Positions 8,826 to 17,754 of a DNA stretch of 53,219 bases are shown piece after piece (within the stretch, counting starts at the first letter, position 1; each line of letters begins with the position of its first letter). Both the position numbers and the translations under genes were made by a program. A model generated the notes under the pieces. That model was given only the letters and a program-made list of their open reading frames with translations. It had not been told where the DNA came from and did not search any database. This DNA is from Alphaproteobacteria bacterium. Its GTDB lineage: Bacteria > Pseudomonadota > Alphaproteobacteria > Micavibrionales > Micavibrionaceae. The stretch spans positions 1-53,219 of the forward strand of contig JASMHE010000005.1 of NCBI GenBank assembly GCA_030750865.1, written 5' to 3'.

Positions 8826-11800
8826 ATGCCCAAAAGAACAGATATAAAATCCATCGCCATCATTGGCGCCGGACCTATTGTGATAGGTCAAGCCTGCGAA
8901 TTCGATTATTCAGGTGCGCAAGCCTGTAAGGCCCTGCGCGAAGAAGGATACCGCATTATCCTGATCAACTCGAACCCGGCAACCATCATGACCGATCCGG
9001 ACATGGCTGATGCAACCTATATCGAACCGATCACACCGGAAATCGTTGCAAAAATCCTCGAAAAAGAGAAACCGGATGCGCTTCTCCCGACAATGGGCGG
9101 GCAGACAGCACTGAACACAGCCATGACATTATCCGATGACGGCACACTTGATAAGCTCGGCATTGAATTAATCGGTGCCAGCCGCGATGCCATCGAAAAA
9201 GCCGAAGACCGCGACCGTTTCAAAAAATGTATGGATGAAATCGGTCTGGAAAGCGCGCGCAGCGAAGTTGTACACACAATGGAAGAAGCCCGCGCAGCCC
9301 TTGCCACTATTGGTCTGCCGGCCATTATCCGTCCGTCATTTACGCTGGGCGGTTCCGGCGGCGGCATTGCGTATAACCGCGATGATTACGAGAACATCGT
9401 CAAAGAAGGGCTGGATGCCTCCCCGACCACCGAAGTACTGGTCGAAGAATCCATGCTGGGCTGGAAAGAATTCGAGATGGAAGTTGTCCGCGACAAAAAT
9501 GACAACTGCATTATCATCTGCGCGATCGAGAATATGGACCCGATGGGCGTTCACACAGGCGATTCTATGACAATCGCCCCTGCCCTGACCCTGACAGACA
9601 AAGAATATCAGATCATGCGCACAGCTTCATTGAATGTCTTGCGCGGCATCGGCGTTGAAACGGGCGGATCAAACGTACAGTTTGCCGTCCACCCCGAAAC
9701 GGGCCGTTTGATTGTCATCGAAATGAACCCGCGTGTATCGCGTTCATCAGCACTGGCATCAAAAGCCACCGGCTTCCCCATCGCCAAAGTTGCCGCAAAA
9801 CTTGCGGTCGGCTACACGCTGGATGAACTTGATAACGATATCACCGGCGGAAAAATGCCAGCCTCGTTCGAACCAACGCTGGATTATATCGTCACGAAAA
9901 TTCCGCGCTTTGCGTTTGAAAAATTCCGTGGCACGGATAACAAGCTCTCAACATCCATGAAATCCGTCGGCGAAGTCATGGCGATCGGCCGCAGCTTCGA
10001 AGAATCATTGCAAAAAGCCTTGCGATCAATGGAACAAGGGCTATGCGGCCTTGATCCTGTTCCGTTCCCCGGCACCAATGCCGAACATCCGGCAGATGAT
10101 GATATTGTCCGTGCCGCACTGGCCAAAGCCACGCCGCAACGCTTGCTTTACATTGCTCAGGCCATGCGTCATGGCTTCACCAATGATGAAATTCAGGCGA
10201 TCACAAAATTTGACCCGTGGTTTCTGGAACGTATCCGCAATATTATTGACACCGAAAAAGACATCAAAGAACACGGCCTGCCACATGATGCCGATGGCTG
10301 GCGCGCTGTGAAAAAGCGCGGCTTTTCCGATGCACGACTGGCGCAAATCGTCAATCAGGACGAAAACAGCATCCGCAAAGCACGTCATGACCATGACGTT
10401 CATCCGACATATAAGCGCGTCGATACTTGCGCGGCCGAAATTTCGTCGTCCACACCATATATGTATAGCTGTTACGAAAGCTTTGATAACGGCCATAGCG
10501 AGATCGAACCGTGCGACAAACAGAAAGTCATCATCCTCGGCAGCGGCCCGAACCGTATCGGTCAGGGAATCGAGTTTGATTATTGCTGTGTTCACGCGGC
10601 CTATGCCGCAAAAGAAGCCGGTTACGAAACCATCATGGTGAATTGTAACCCCGAAACCGTCTCAACAGACTATGACACATCCGACCGCCTTTATTTCGAA
10701 CCACTAACCGCCGAAGATGTGATTGAACTGATCCGCGCAGAATCGCAGGATGGAAAAATCCACGGCGTGATCGTTCAGCTTGGCGGACAAACACCGTTGA
10801 AGCTGGCCAGCGATCTTGAAGATGAAGGCATTCCGATCTTGGGCACATCGCCTGACGCGATCGATCTGGCCGAAGACCGCGACCGTTTCCAGCAGCTTTT
10901 GCATAAACTAAAACTGCGCCAACCGGAAAACGGAATCGCTAAAAACAAAGAAGAAGCCATTAAAATCGCAGAAGAAATCGGCTTCCCGCTCGTGATCCGC
11001 CCGTCTTATGTTTTGGGCGGTCAGGCAATGGAAATTGTACATACGATGGACGCGCTCGAAACATACATCAACACAGCCGTCAAAGTGTCCGGCACATCCC
11101 CTGTCTTGCTGGACCGCTATTTGCGCGGCGCGATAGAGGTTGATGCCGATGCACTGTGTGACGGGAAAGATGTGTATGTCTGCGGCATCATGGAACATAT
11201 CGAAGAAGCCGGTGTGCATTCCGGCGATTCGGCCTGCGTGTTGCCGCCGCACTCCCTGCCCTATAAAACCGTGCGGGAGATTGAAAAACAGACCATCAAG
11301 CTCGCAAAAGCTTTGAAGGTCAAAGGACTTATGAATGTACAATTCGGGTTAAAGTTAAATCCGAACTCTTCCGAGTATGATATTTATATCATTGAGGTAA
11401 ATCCGCGCGCATCCCGTACCGTACCGTTCGTTGCCAAAGCAACAGGCGTACCGGTAGCGAAAATTGCCGCCCGCATTATGTGCGGTGAAAAACTGGCCTC
11501 ATTCCGCGCACAAGGCCTCTTGCAAGGCATGTCCGACGAACATACCGCCATCAAGGCCCCCGTCTTCCCGTTCAACCGCTTCCCCGGGGTCGATCCGATC
11601 CTGAGTGCGGAAATGAAATCAACCGGCGAAGTCATGGGGATCGACAAAGATATCGCACAAGCGTTTGCGAAATCACAGCTTGGTGCCGGCACAATTCTGC
11701 CAACCGAAGGAACGGTGTTCCTGTCCGTACGCGATGATGACAAAGACGATGTCGTCAGCATTGCAAAGGATCTGGTTGATATGGGCTTCAAGATTGTTGC

Positions 11801-12131
11801 CACAGGCGGTACATGTTTCCACCTGAGAGCAGCCGGACTGCCTGTTGAACGCATCAATAAGGTCATGGAAGGACAGCCGAATATTGTGGATGCCGTCATC
11901 AACGGTGAAATTGACTTCATCATCAATACCACACGCGGCGCGCAATCTTATGCCGATGCGACATCCATCCGCCGCATGGCCCTGACTTATAAAATCCCTT
12001 ACTACACGTTGCTATCAGCGTCACGGGCGGGGATCAAAGCGATACGCTCTATGCGGGCACGCGAATTCGAGGTCGCCTCTATTCAGGAATATTTTGCGGA
12101 TAGGGAGAATAGCGAACGCGAAGCCGTCTAA
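8826..12131 (+). CDS. carB: Carbamoyl-phosphate synthase large subunit
   Basis: The 1101-residue product joins bicarbonate, ammonia and two ATP to make carbamoyl phosphate, with CarA as glutaminase partner. Two homologous ATP-grasp halves are visible: the first opens with [20 protein letters not shown] and has [12 protein letters not shown]; the second opens with [20 protein letters not shown] and has [14 protein letters not shown]. Between them is the oligomerisation domain. The C-terminal MGS-like allosteric domain starts near residue 950 ([20 protein letters not shown]) and includes the ATGGTC loop. Length is normal. The weak Shine-Dalgarno AAAGG lies 8-12 bases before the ATG. Confidence 0.98.
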   Translation: MPKRTDIKSIAIIGAGPIVIGQACEFDYSGAQACKALREEGYRIILINSNPATIMTDPDMADATYIEPITPEIVAKILEKEKPDALLPTMGGQTALNTAMTLSDDGTLDKLGIELIGASRDAIEKAEDRDRFKKCMDEIGLESARSEVVHTMEEARAALATIGLPAIIRPSFTLGGSGGGIAYNRDDYENIVKEGLDASPTTEVLVEESMLGWKEFEMEVVRDKNDNCIIICAIENMDPMGVHTGDSMTIAPALTLTDKEYQIMRTASLNVLRGIGVETGGSNVQFAVHPETGRLIVIEMNPRVSRSSALASKATGFPIAKVAAKLAVGYTLDELDNDITGGKMPASFEPTLDYIVTKIPRFAFEKFRGTDNKLSTSMKSVGEVMAIGRSFEESLQKALRSMEQGLCGLDPVPFPGTNAEHPADDDIVRAALAKATPQRLLYIAQAMRHGFTNDEIQAITKFDPWFLERIRNIIDTEKDIKEHGLPHDADGWRAVKKRGFSDARLAQIVNQDENSIRKARHDHDVHPTYKRVDTCAAEISSSTPYMYSCYESFDNGHSEIEPCDKQKVIILGSGPNRIGQGIEFDYCCVHAAYAAKEAGYETIMVNCNPETVSTDYDTSDRLYFEPLTAEDVIELIRAESQDGKIHGVIVQLGGQTPLKLASDLEDEGIPILGTSPDAIDLAEDRDRFQQLLHKLKLRQPENGIAKNKEEAIKIAEEIGFPLVIRPSYVLGGQAMEIVHTMDALETYINTAVKVSGTSPVLLDRYLRGAIEVDADALCDGKDVYVCGIMEHIEEAGVHSGDSACVLPPHSLPYKTVREIEKQTIKLAKALKVKGLMNVQFGLKLNPNSSEYDIYIIEVNPRASRTVPFVAKATGVPVAKIAARIMCGEKLASFRAQGLLQGMSDEHTAIKAPVFPFNRFPGVDPILSAEMKSTGEVMGIDKDIAQAFAKSQLGAGTILPTEGTVFLSVRDDDKDDVVSIAKDLVDMGFKIVATGGTCFHLRAAGLPVERINKVMEGQPNIVDAVINGEIDFIINTTRGAQSYADATSIRRMALTYKIPYYTLLSASRAGIKAIRSMRAREFEVASIQEYFADRENSEREAV

Positions 12132-12138
12132 AACAATC

Positions 12139-12200
12139 AGAAGCGGCCTCCGGAAATCATTTGCAAAAGACATGCGCAGGATTTTCGCAGACCGCTTCTA
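12139..12200 (+). terminator. Long inverted repeat after carB, possible terminator
   Basis: Outer arms AGAAGCGG and CCGCTTCT enclose about 45 bases that can pair further. A T-rich stretch (ATGATTTCTTTT) follows. The hairpin is long with a weak U tract, so this could be a terminator or simply structured spacer between carB and greA. Confidence 0.3.
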
Positions 12201-12209
12201 TGATTTCTT

Positions 12210-12237
12210 TTGAATTTTACGCATGATTTTGTATAAT
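12210..12237 (+). promoter_or_regulatory. Sigma-70 promoter of greA
   Basis: The -35 TTGAAT (12210-12215) and a perfect -10 TATAAT (12232-12237) are separated by 16 bases. The greA start codon is 45 bases after the -10. This is among the best-matched promoters in the window. Confidence 0.65.
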
Positions 12238-12282
12238 CGCCGAGAATTCATCGTTCCAACACAATAAACAACAGGAAGAGTC

Positions 12283-12759
12283 ATGGATAAAGTACCAATG
12301 ACAAAGCAGGGTTATGATGCCTTGCAAGACGAATTACAGGATTTGAAAAGCGTACAGCGCCCCGAAGTGATCGAGGCGATTGCGGTTGCACGCGAACATG
12401 GTGATTTGAAAGAAAACGCCGAATATCATGCCGCCCGTGAACAACAAAGCTTCATTGAAGGCCGCATTCAGGAACTTGAAGGCGTCATTTCAAACGCACA
12501 AATCATCGACCCGACACAATTCAGTGGCGACATCGTCAAATTCGGCGCAAAGATTGTGATTGTCGATGAAGATACGGACGAAGAAAAGTCTTACACCATC
12601 GTCGGGCACTACGAAGCCAATGCCGATAACGGCATGATTTCGCTGAATGCACCGATCGCACGGGCCTTCATCGGGAAATCCGTCGGTGACAGCGTAGAAG
12701 TGCGCACACCACAAGGCCTGAAAACCTATGAAATTCTGGACGTAGAATATAGCGCATAG
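12283..12759 (+). CDS. greA: Transcription elongation factor GreA
   Basis: The 158-residue product rescues backtracked RNA polymerase by stimulating transcript cleavage. The N-terminal coiled coil (about residues 8-75) carries the conserved acidic tip motif in [20 protein letters not shown]. The C-terminal FKBP-like domain has [20 protein letters not shown] and [20 protein letters not shown]. Length is normal. It has its own promoter upstream and a hairpin terminator downstream, so it is probably a single-gene transcript. Confidence 0.98.
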   Translation: MDKVPMTKQGYDALQDELQDLKSVQRPEVIEAIAVAREHGDLKENAEYHAAREQQSFIEGRIQELEGVISNAQIIDPTQFSGDIVKFGAKIVIVDEDTDEEKSYTIVGHYEANADNGMISLNAPIARAFIGKSVGDSVEVRTPQGLKTYEILDVEYSA

Positions 12760-12793
12760 CGCGCATCGCCTGTCACACGCACAGCACAAAACA

Positions 12794-12824
12794 AAAAAGC
12801 GTCGCTTTGATAGCGGCGCTTTTG
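12794..12824 (+). terminator. Rho-independent terminator of greA
   Basis: The stem AAAGCGTCGC / GCGGCGCTTT has one G-U pair and encloses the loop TTTGATA. It is followed by a short T run. An A run on the other side lets it also serve the convergent Lrp/AsnC gene. Confidence 0.7.
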
Positions 12825-12853
12825 GTCATCTTTGCTTTACGTTTTGCGGATGG

Positions 12854-13327
12854 TTAAATATCAATCGGTACGCCCGGCTCGTCTTTGGATGCGCGGATCG
12901 CGAGCGATGATTTTACCGACGTCACGTTCGGTGCAGATGTCAATTCGTTGGTCAGGAATTGCTGATATTGGTCCCAGTCATGGGCGACGATTTTCAGAAT
13001 AAAGTCCGTTTCCCCCGCCAACATGTACGCCTCACGCACAAGCGGCCATTCTTTGACGCGCGTTTCAAACTGATTGAGGTCGGCTTCGGCCTGACTCATC
13101 AATTTGACCTGCGCAAAAATTGTAACACCGAAACCAAGAACGCCATGATCGATTTTGGCATGATAGCCGTGAATACAGCCGTTTTCTTCCAGCGCGCGGA
13201 CACGGCGCAAACATGGCGGCGCCGATATTCCTGCAAGTTTAGCGAGTTCAACATTTGTAATGCGACCGTCATCCTGTAAGTTTTTCAAGATTTTCAGATC
13301 GATCTTATCAAGCTTTACTTGCGTCAT
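12854..13327 (-). CDS. Lrp/AsnC family transcriptional regulator
   Basis: The 157-residue product has the N-terminal winged helix-turn-helix of the family (LDKIDLKILKNLQDDGRITN, then VELAKLAGISAPPCLRRVRA) and a C-terminal ligand-sensing RAM domain (about residues 65-150, with REAYMLAGETDFILKIVAHD). It resembles Lrp itself rather than a short AsnC form. Members respond to amino acids such as leucine; the ligand here is unknown. It is convergent with greA and divergent from the ELM1-like gene. Confidence 0.92.
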   Translation of the reverse strand: MTQVKLDKIDLKILKNLQDDGRITNVELAKLAGISAPPCLRRVRALEENGCIHGYHAKIDHGVLGFGVTIFAQVKLMSQAEADLNQFETRVKEWPLVREAYMLAGETDFILKIVAHDWDQYQQFLTNELTSAPNVTSVKSSLAIRASKDEPGVPIDI

Positions 13328-13499
13328 TTTTTGTTCCGCTCATCCTTCCGGCTTGCTATTCCAGCATTGTGGTAATATTGTTAAAAAAATACCTAAGGCG
13401 ATGGTATAAAGTTGCCAGCGTAAGAGTGCAAGCTTTTTATTTAAATCTTTTTCACTTTACGTTTGCCCGCAAAAGCCCAAAAAATTTTATGGTAAAGAA

Positions 13500-14516
13500 A
13501 TGCAAATTTCCAAGACAGACGACAAGACAGGCGAAAACACAGACAGAGCAATGAATTGTTGGATTGTAACAGAAGGTATTATCGGCACGGAAAACCAGTG
13601 CATCGGCATCGCAAAGGCTATGGGTGTTCCCTACGACATCAAACGCATCGGCTTAAAACAGCCGTGGAAGACCCTGTCTCCGCATCTGAAATGTGAACAA
13701 AGCTGGAGCTTCACCGGCGATTCGATCGTGCCCTATCAAACAGAACAGTGGCCTGATATTGCGCTATGCTCCGGCCGGAAAAGCATTGCCGCCGCACGCT
13801 ATATCCGCAAACACAGCAAAGGCAAAACCTTCGTCGTACAGATTCAGGACCCGCGTATATCGCCTGCGCATTTCGATATGGTCACCGTCCCCGAACATGA
13901 TCCGACACGCGGACCAAACGTTCTGGTCACAGATGCCGCACCGAACAAAATCGACACAAAAATGCTGGACGATGCGAAAGAACAATTTGAATCACGCTTT
14001 GCTTTATTGCCGACGCCGCGCATTGCCGTGATGATCGGCGGCAACAGCAAAGCCTATACAATGGATGAAAACGTCACGCACACATTATGTGATGATTTGA
14101 TTCGTCTTGCCGACGACGGGAACGGCATCATGATAACGGCATCCCGCCGCACAGGCGAAGACAACGAAAAAATCCTGCAAGAACGCCTGTCGCATCCTAA
14201 TATTGTCTTTTGGGATGGCACGGGTGATAACCCCTATCTGGCCATGCTGGCATGGGCCGATTATATTCTGGTCACAGCCGACAGCGTCTCCATGATTTCC
14301 GAAGCGGCCAGCACAGGCACGCCTGTCTTTATGATTCCACTCTATGGCGGCGCGCCGCGTATCTCGAAATTCCACAATCACATGATTGAAACAGGACGCC
14401 TGAAAATATTCGAAGGTCAGGTCTTTCACTACGATTACACACCGCTTGATGATGCAAAAAAAGTCGCTGCCGTTATTCTAAAGACAATGAAGGCCCGTAA
14501 TAGCACCGCAAAATAG
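13500..14516 (+). CDS. ELM1/DUF1022 family protein
   Basis: The 338-residue product belongs to the family named after the plant mitochondrial fission factor ELM1. The bacterial members resemble GT-B glycosyltransferases, and their reaction is not known to me. Diagnostic segments are CWIVTEGIIGTENQCIGIAK near the start, QIQDPRISPAHFDMVTVPEH, and PRIAVMIGGNSKAYTMDE, followed by a nucleotide-sugar-like site (YILVTADSVSMISEAASTGT). The start at 13500 has a weak GGTAAAG upstream; a second ATG at 13551 (MNCWIVTEG) would fit the family's usual N-terminus and may be the true start. There are no membrane segments. Confidence 0.85.
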   Translation: MQISKTDDKTGENTDRAMNCWIVTEGIIGTENQCIGIAKAMGVPYDIKRIGLKQPWKTLSPHLKCEQSWSFTGDSIVPYQTEQWPDIALCSGRKSIAAARYIRKHSKGKTFVVQIQDPRISPAHFDMVTVPEHDPTRGPNVLVTDAAPNKIDTKMLDDAKEQFESRFALLPTPRIAVMIGGNSKAYTMDENVTHTLCDDLIRLADDGNGIMITASRRTGEDNEKILQERLSHPNIVFWDGTGDNPYLAMLAWADYILVTADSVSMISEAASTGTPVFMIPLYGGAPRISKFHNHMIETGRLKIFEGQVFHYDYTPLDDAKKVAAVILKTMKARNSTAK

Positions 14517-14566
14517 AAGACAAACTGCTGGACAATATAACGCGATTGTAATAATGCTTTAATATT

Positions 14567-15376
14567 ATGCCAAAGTCGAAAAACGATAAGAAAAAAACGC
14601 ATTTCGCTCTCCATACAAAATCAGGGCGTCAATATAACTCGCCCCATATCGATAAAGCAGCCCAGCTGATGCAGCGTATTTCGGCCGACCCCGCAAGACA
14701 TCTGTTCCAAGACATTCTTGATGCCCGTTACCAAAAAGGACGCAAGAAAAGCGTCAGAGACATTTTTGAAGCTGCATGCGAGATTGCGGCGACCGCCGAT
14801 GTCACCGCCGACTGTCCTGTTTTCTTTTCCTCGACTGACGAAAACAGACAAAAGGCCGAACAATATATCTATGAAAATCCGCAGGCCGATGTCATTCACA
14901 CAACACCGGGCGGCTGGTTTCTGGAACGACTGGAATTATTCAACCCCGAAGTCAGCCCGCTTGATTACGCACTGGCGATGATGCCGTGGTATATTGCCGC
15001 CTTGCGTTTTGCCGCAGAATCACCGGGCAATGCCTCTATCGCATTCATTGATAATTCCCTGCCGATCAGCACATTCCGCATGATTGAAATTCCGGCGCTG
15101 ATGAACAATCAAAATCAGCAAACCTTAAACGGTCATCCGAAAGCGCAATATAGCTATCTTTTTTCGGACGATTTCGAAAACTGGATCAAGGAAATTGAAA
15201 TTGCCGTTTCGGCGCATGATTTGCTAAATTCAAAATTGCCGTTAACACAGACGTTCCAGTCGCGCGCATCAAAAGCCGTGCAAATTGATCAGGAATTAAA
15301 ATACAACCTGCTGGATTTTGCCGTCAAAACATATGTCCGGCCGCTGATGAATGCACACACACCGTCAACGCCGTAA
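14567..15376 (+). CDS. Hypothetical protein downstream of the ELM1-like gene
   Basis: The 269-residue product is not one I recognise. It starts with a very basic tail (PKSKNDKKKTHFALHTKSGR), followed by a helical region and a central part with TPGGWFLERLELFNPEVSPL and YALAMMPWYIAALRFAAESP. The end is again helical. No catalytic motif, signal peptide or clear membrane segment is visible. It starts 50 bp after the ELM1-like gene on the same strand, so the two may be co-transcribed. Confidence 0.7.
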   Translation: MPKSKNDKKKTHFALHTKSGRQYNSPHIDKAAQLMQRISADPARHLFQDILDARYQKGRKKSVRDIFEAACEIAATADVTADCPVFFSSTDENRQKAEQYIYENPQADVIHTTPGGWFLERLELFNPEVSPLDYALAMMPWYIAALRFAAESPGNASIAFIDNSLPISTFRMIEIPALMNNQNQQTLNGHPKAQYSYLFSDDFENWIKEIEIAVSAHDLLNSKLPLTQTFQSRASKAVQIDQELKYNLLDFAVKTYVRPLMNAHTPSTP

Positions 15377-15504
15377 ACAGTATCCATTTCAGCCACATAG
15401 ACACCGATGCTTGATGAGCGGTTGATGATAAGTGGAAAAAAGCTCTTTACGCTTCCCTTTTCACTGATTAAGACTAGATCATTAGCAAAAGAAAAGAGTT
15501 TATT

Positions 15505-16473
15505 ATGAGTGAGACAAAGCACACAAAAGTTTTGATTATCGGGTCCGGTCCTGCCGGATACACAGCTGCGATTTACGCCGCGCGCGCCAACCTGAATCCG
15601 ATTCAGGTTCTGGGCCTGCAGCCGGGCGGACAGCTGACGATTACAACCGAAGTTGAAAACTATCCGGGGTTTGCGGAGATCATTCAAGGCCCCTGGCTGA
15701 TGGACCAAATGAAGGCACAAGCCGAAAATGTCGGCACCGAAATGGTGTACGACATGATCAAAGAAGTTGATTTCAGCCAGCGCCCACTGAAAGCTGTAGC
15801 AGATTCCGGTGATGTCTATACGGCCGATTCCGTAATTATCTGCACAGGTGCAAAAGCCCGCTGGCTAGGTCTGGACTCCGAAGAAAAATTCAAAAACAGA
15901 GGCGTATCCGCATGCGCCACATGTGATGGCTTTTTCTATCGTGACAAAGACGTCATTGTTGTCGGTGGCGGCAACTCTGCGGTCGAAGAAGCCTTGTTCC
16001 TGACCAATTTCTGCCGCAAAGTCACGCTGGTGCATCGCCGCGATGAATTACGCGCCGAACGTATTATGCAGGACCGCCTGTTCAAGAATGAAAAAATCGA
16101 AGTCGTCTGGGATTCCGTGGTCGAAGAAGTACTCGGCGATGATAGCGGCGTTACAGGCGCGCGCATCAAAAATGTCAAAACGGATGAAACCAGCGATATC
16201 GATGCCGAAGGTTTCTTTGTCGCCATCGGTCACGACCCCGCAACATCGTTGTTCAAAGAACAGCTCGATATGGATGATGAGGGCTATATCCTTTCCGAAG
16301 CGGACTCGACCAAAACATCCGTACCGGGCGTTTTCGCCGCAGGCGATGTCACAGATAAAATCTATCGTCAGGCTGTCACGGCCGCCGGCATGGGATGTAT
16401 GGCCGCACTGGAAGCGGACAAATATGTCGCTGCACTGGAATCAGACGAAGAACAAAGCGAAGCAGCCGAATAA
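15505..16473 (+). CDS. trxB: Thioredoxin reductase
   Basis: The 322-residue FAD enzyme reduces thioredoxin with NADPH. The FAD-binding motif GSGPAGYTAAIYAARA is near residue 13. The NADPH-binding motif is VVGGGNSAVEEALFL. The redox pair is C137/C140 in ACATCDGFF. The C-terminal GVFAAGDVTDKIYRQ motif contacts FAD. Length is normal. An acceptable ribosome binding site (AAAAGAG) precedes the start. A LysR gene follows after only 34 bp and may be co-transcribed; this pair is common in alphaproteobacteria. Confidence 0.97.
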   Translation: MSETKHTKVLIIGSGPAGYTAAIYAARANLNPIQVLGLQPGGQLTITTEVENYPGFAEIIQGPWLMDQMKAQAENVGTEMVYDMIKEVDFSQRPLKAVADSGDVYTADSVIICTGAKARWLGLDSEEKFKNRGVSACATCDGFFYRDKDVIVVGGGNSAVEEALFLTNFCRKVTLVHRRDELRAERIMQDRLFKNEKIEVVWDSVVEEVLGDDSGVTGARIKNVKTDETSDIDAEGFFVAIGHDPATSLFKEQLDMDDEGYILSEADSTKTSVPGVFAAGDVTDKIYRQAVTAAGMGCMAALEADKYVAALESDEEQSEAAE

Positions 16474-16507
16474 CACGCGGCGTGCCGATTAAAACAGGAG
16501 AAAAGCC

Positions 16508-17404
16508 ATAAATCTGGATTGGGACAAACTCAGAATATTTCATGCTGTCGCAGAAGCCGGCAGCTTTACCCATGCCGGCGACATCCTGAAACTCAGCCAG
16601 TCTGCTGTGTCACGCCAGATCAGTTCGCTGGAAGAAAGCCTCGGCGTTATTTTGTTCCACCGTCATGCACGCGGCCTGATTTTAACAGAGCAAGGTGATA
16701 TCCTTGAAAAAGCGGCCCGCGATATTTTCAGCCAGATGGCCTTAATCGAGAGCCAAATCTCCGATTCAAAACAGCGCCCCGAAGGCCCGCTGCGCATTAC
16801 AACCACATCATTCCTGGCTTCGACATGGATTACGCCGAACATGGCGCCGCTGGTCGAATCCTATCCCGACCTACAGCTTGTTTTGCTACTGGATAACCGT
16901 ATCTATAATCTGGGCATGCGCGAAGCTGATGCCGCGATCCGTCTTTATAAACCCGAACAACCGGACCTGATCCAGTTGAAACTGGCCGCTATGAACTTCC
17001 ATATTTATGGATCAAAAGCGTATCTGGACAAACACGGCAAGCCAAAGACCGTCGAAGAATTAAGAGAACACCGCCTGATCGCCTATCCGGAAGGTTTACC
17101 GACACCGTTTGCCGATCCGAACTGGCTGTTCCGTTTATCAGGGCAAGAACCTGCTGATAATTATAATATGATGATGATGAATTCGATGGCCGCAATTTAC
17201 CAATCCGTTCTCAGCGGTTCCGGCCTCGGCATGTTGCCCGATTATCTGATGGATGGCCGTGATGACATGGAGATTATATTGCCGGACATCACCCCGCCGT
17301 CAATCGACATGTATTTTGTCTATCCGGAAGAGCGACGCAATTCGCAAAGGATTCGAATCTTCCGTGATTTTCTGCAGGATTTGGTCGGAAAAACCGCTTT
17401 TTAA
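16508..17404 (+). CDS. LysR-family regulator with apparent ATA start codon
   Basis: The product is about 299 residues if read from ATA at 16508. The N-terminal winged HTH (LDWDKLRIFHAVAEAGSFTH, then LSQSAVSRQISSLEESLGV) is the well-conserved form found beside trxB in alphaproteobacteria. The C-terminal substrate-binding domain follows from about residue 95 (PLRITTTSFLASTWITPNMA). No ATG, GTG or TTG exists in frame between the upstream stop at 16490 and a GTG at 16607. Starting at that GTG would remove most of the HTH. A strong AGGAG (16496-16500) lies 7 bases before ATA, where the family has its Met. So initiation at ATA, or a mutated start, is implied. The effector is unknown. Confidence 0.88.
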   Translation: MNLDWDKLRIFHAVAEAGSFTHAGDILKLSQSAVSRQISSLEESLGVILFHRHARGLILTEQGDILEKAARDIFSQMALIESQISDSKQRPEGPLRITTTSFLASTWITPNMAPLVESYPDLQLVLLLDNRIYNLGMREADAAIRLYKPEQPDLIQLKLAAMNFHIYGSKAYLDKHGKPKTVEELREHRLIAYPEGLPTPFADPNWLFRLSGQEPADNYNMMMMNSMAAIYQSVLSGSGLGMLPDYLMDGRDDMEIILPDITPPSIDMYFVYPEERRNSQRIRIFRDFLQDLVGKTAF

Positions 17405-17558
17405 GAAAAAATTTCTCCCCGAACTTTGTTTAATCAAAAATAAAAGTTGTTTAAACACAAGGTTTTACAGCTATTTGCGCTGCTATGCGAAAAACGCATG
17501 CCTGATATGTAATATTTTTTGTGGCATTGCACAAGCAAATCATACTATAACCCCAATC

Positions 17559-17663
17559 AACAGCGCGACGCGTTGTTATTAGGATCTTCCCAAGATCCTA
17601 CGTCTCCCAGACGTAAAACCTCCCTGTTCAACTCGCCGGGTCGAAAGACCCGGTGTTTTTTTT
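17559..17663 (+). ncRNA. Putative small RNA with anti-Shine-Dalgarno motifs (cuckoo/alpha-r14-like)
   Basis: Four consecutive hairpins lie in the gap between the LysR and patatin genes. They are AACAGCGC-GAC-GCGTTGTT (17559-17577), TAGGATCTT-CCC-AAGATCCTA (17580-17600), ACGTCT-CCC-AGACGT (17600-17614) and a terminator stem (17634-17655) closed by GAAA and followed by eight T. Between the last two is a single-stranded ACCTCCC. The CUCCC/CCUCCC motifs in loop and linker are complementary to a Shine-Dalgarno, as in the cuckoo (alpha-r14) small RNAs of alphaproteobacteria. The 5' end is uncertain; a weak promoter-like TTGTGG-N18-TACTAT lies at 17519-17548. No reading frame of note is present. Confidence 0.7.
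17634..17663 (+). terminator. Rho-independent terminator of the small RNA
   Basis: A nine-pair stem (CGCCGGGTC / GACCCGGTG, one G-U) with a GAAA tetraloop is followed by TTTTTTTT. This is a textbook intrinsic terminator and ends the putative small RNA. Confidence 0.9.
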
Positions 17664-17754
17664 GCGCAATATACATTTTTATATCTAGCCGCTTCACAGG
17701 CGCGATCAAAAAATATAAAATGAAAATTAGCGTTATGACTTCGAAACGATATGT

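Noticed and set aside
17405-17754. A possible short coding gene in the LysR-patatin gap
   Set aside because: The open frames have no ribosome binding site and composition unlike protein. The hairpins and terminator are better explained by a small RNA.
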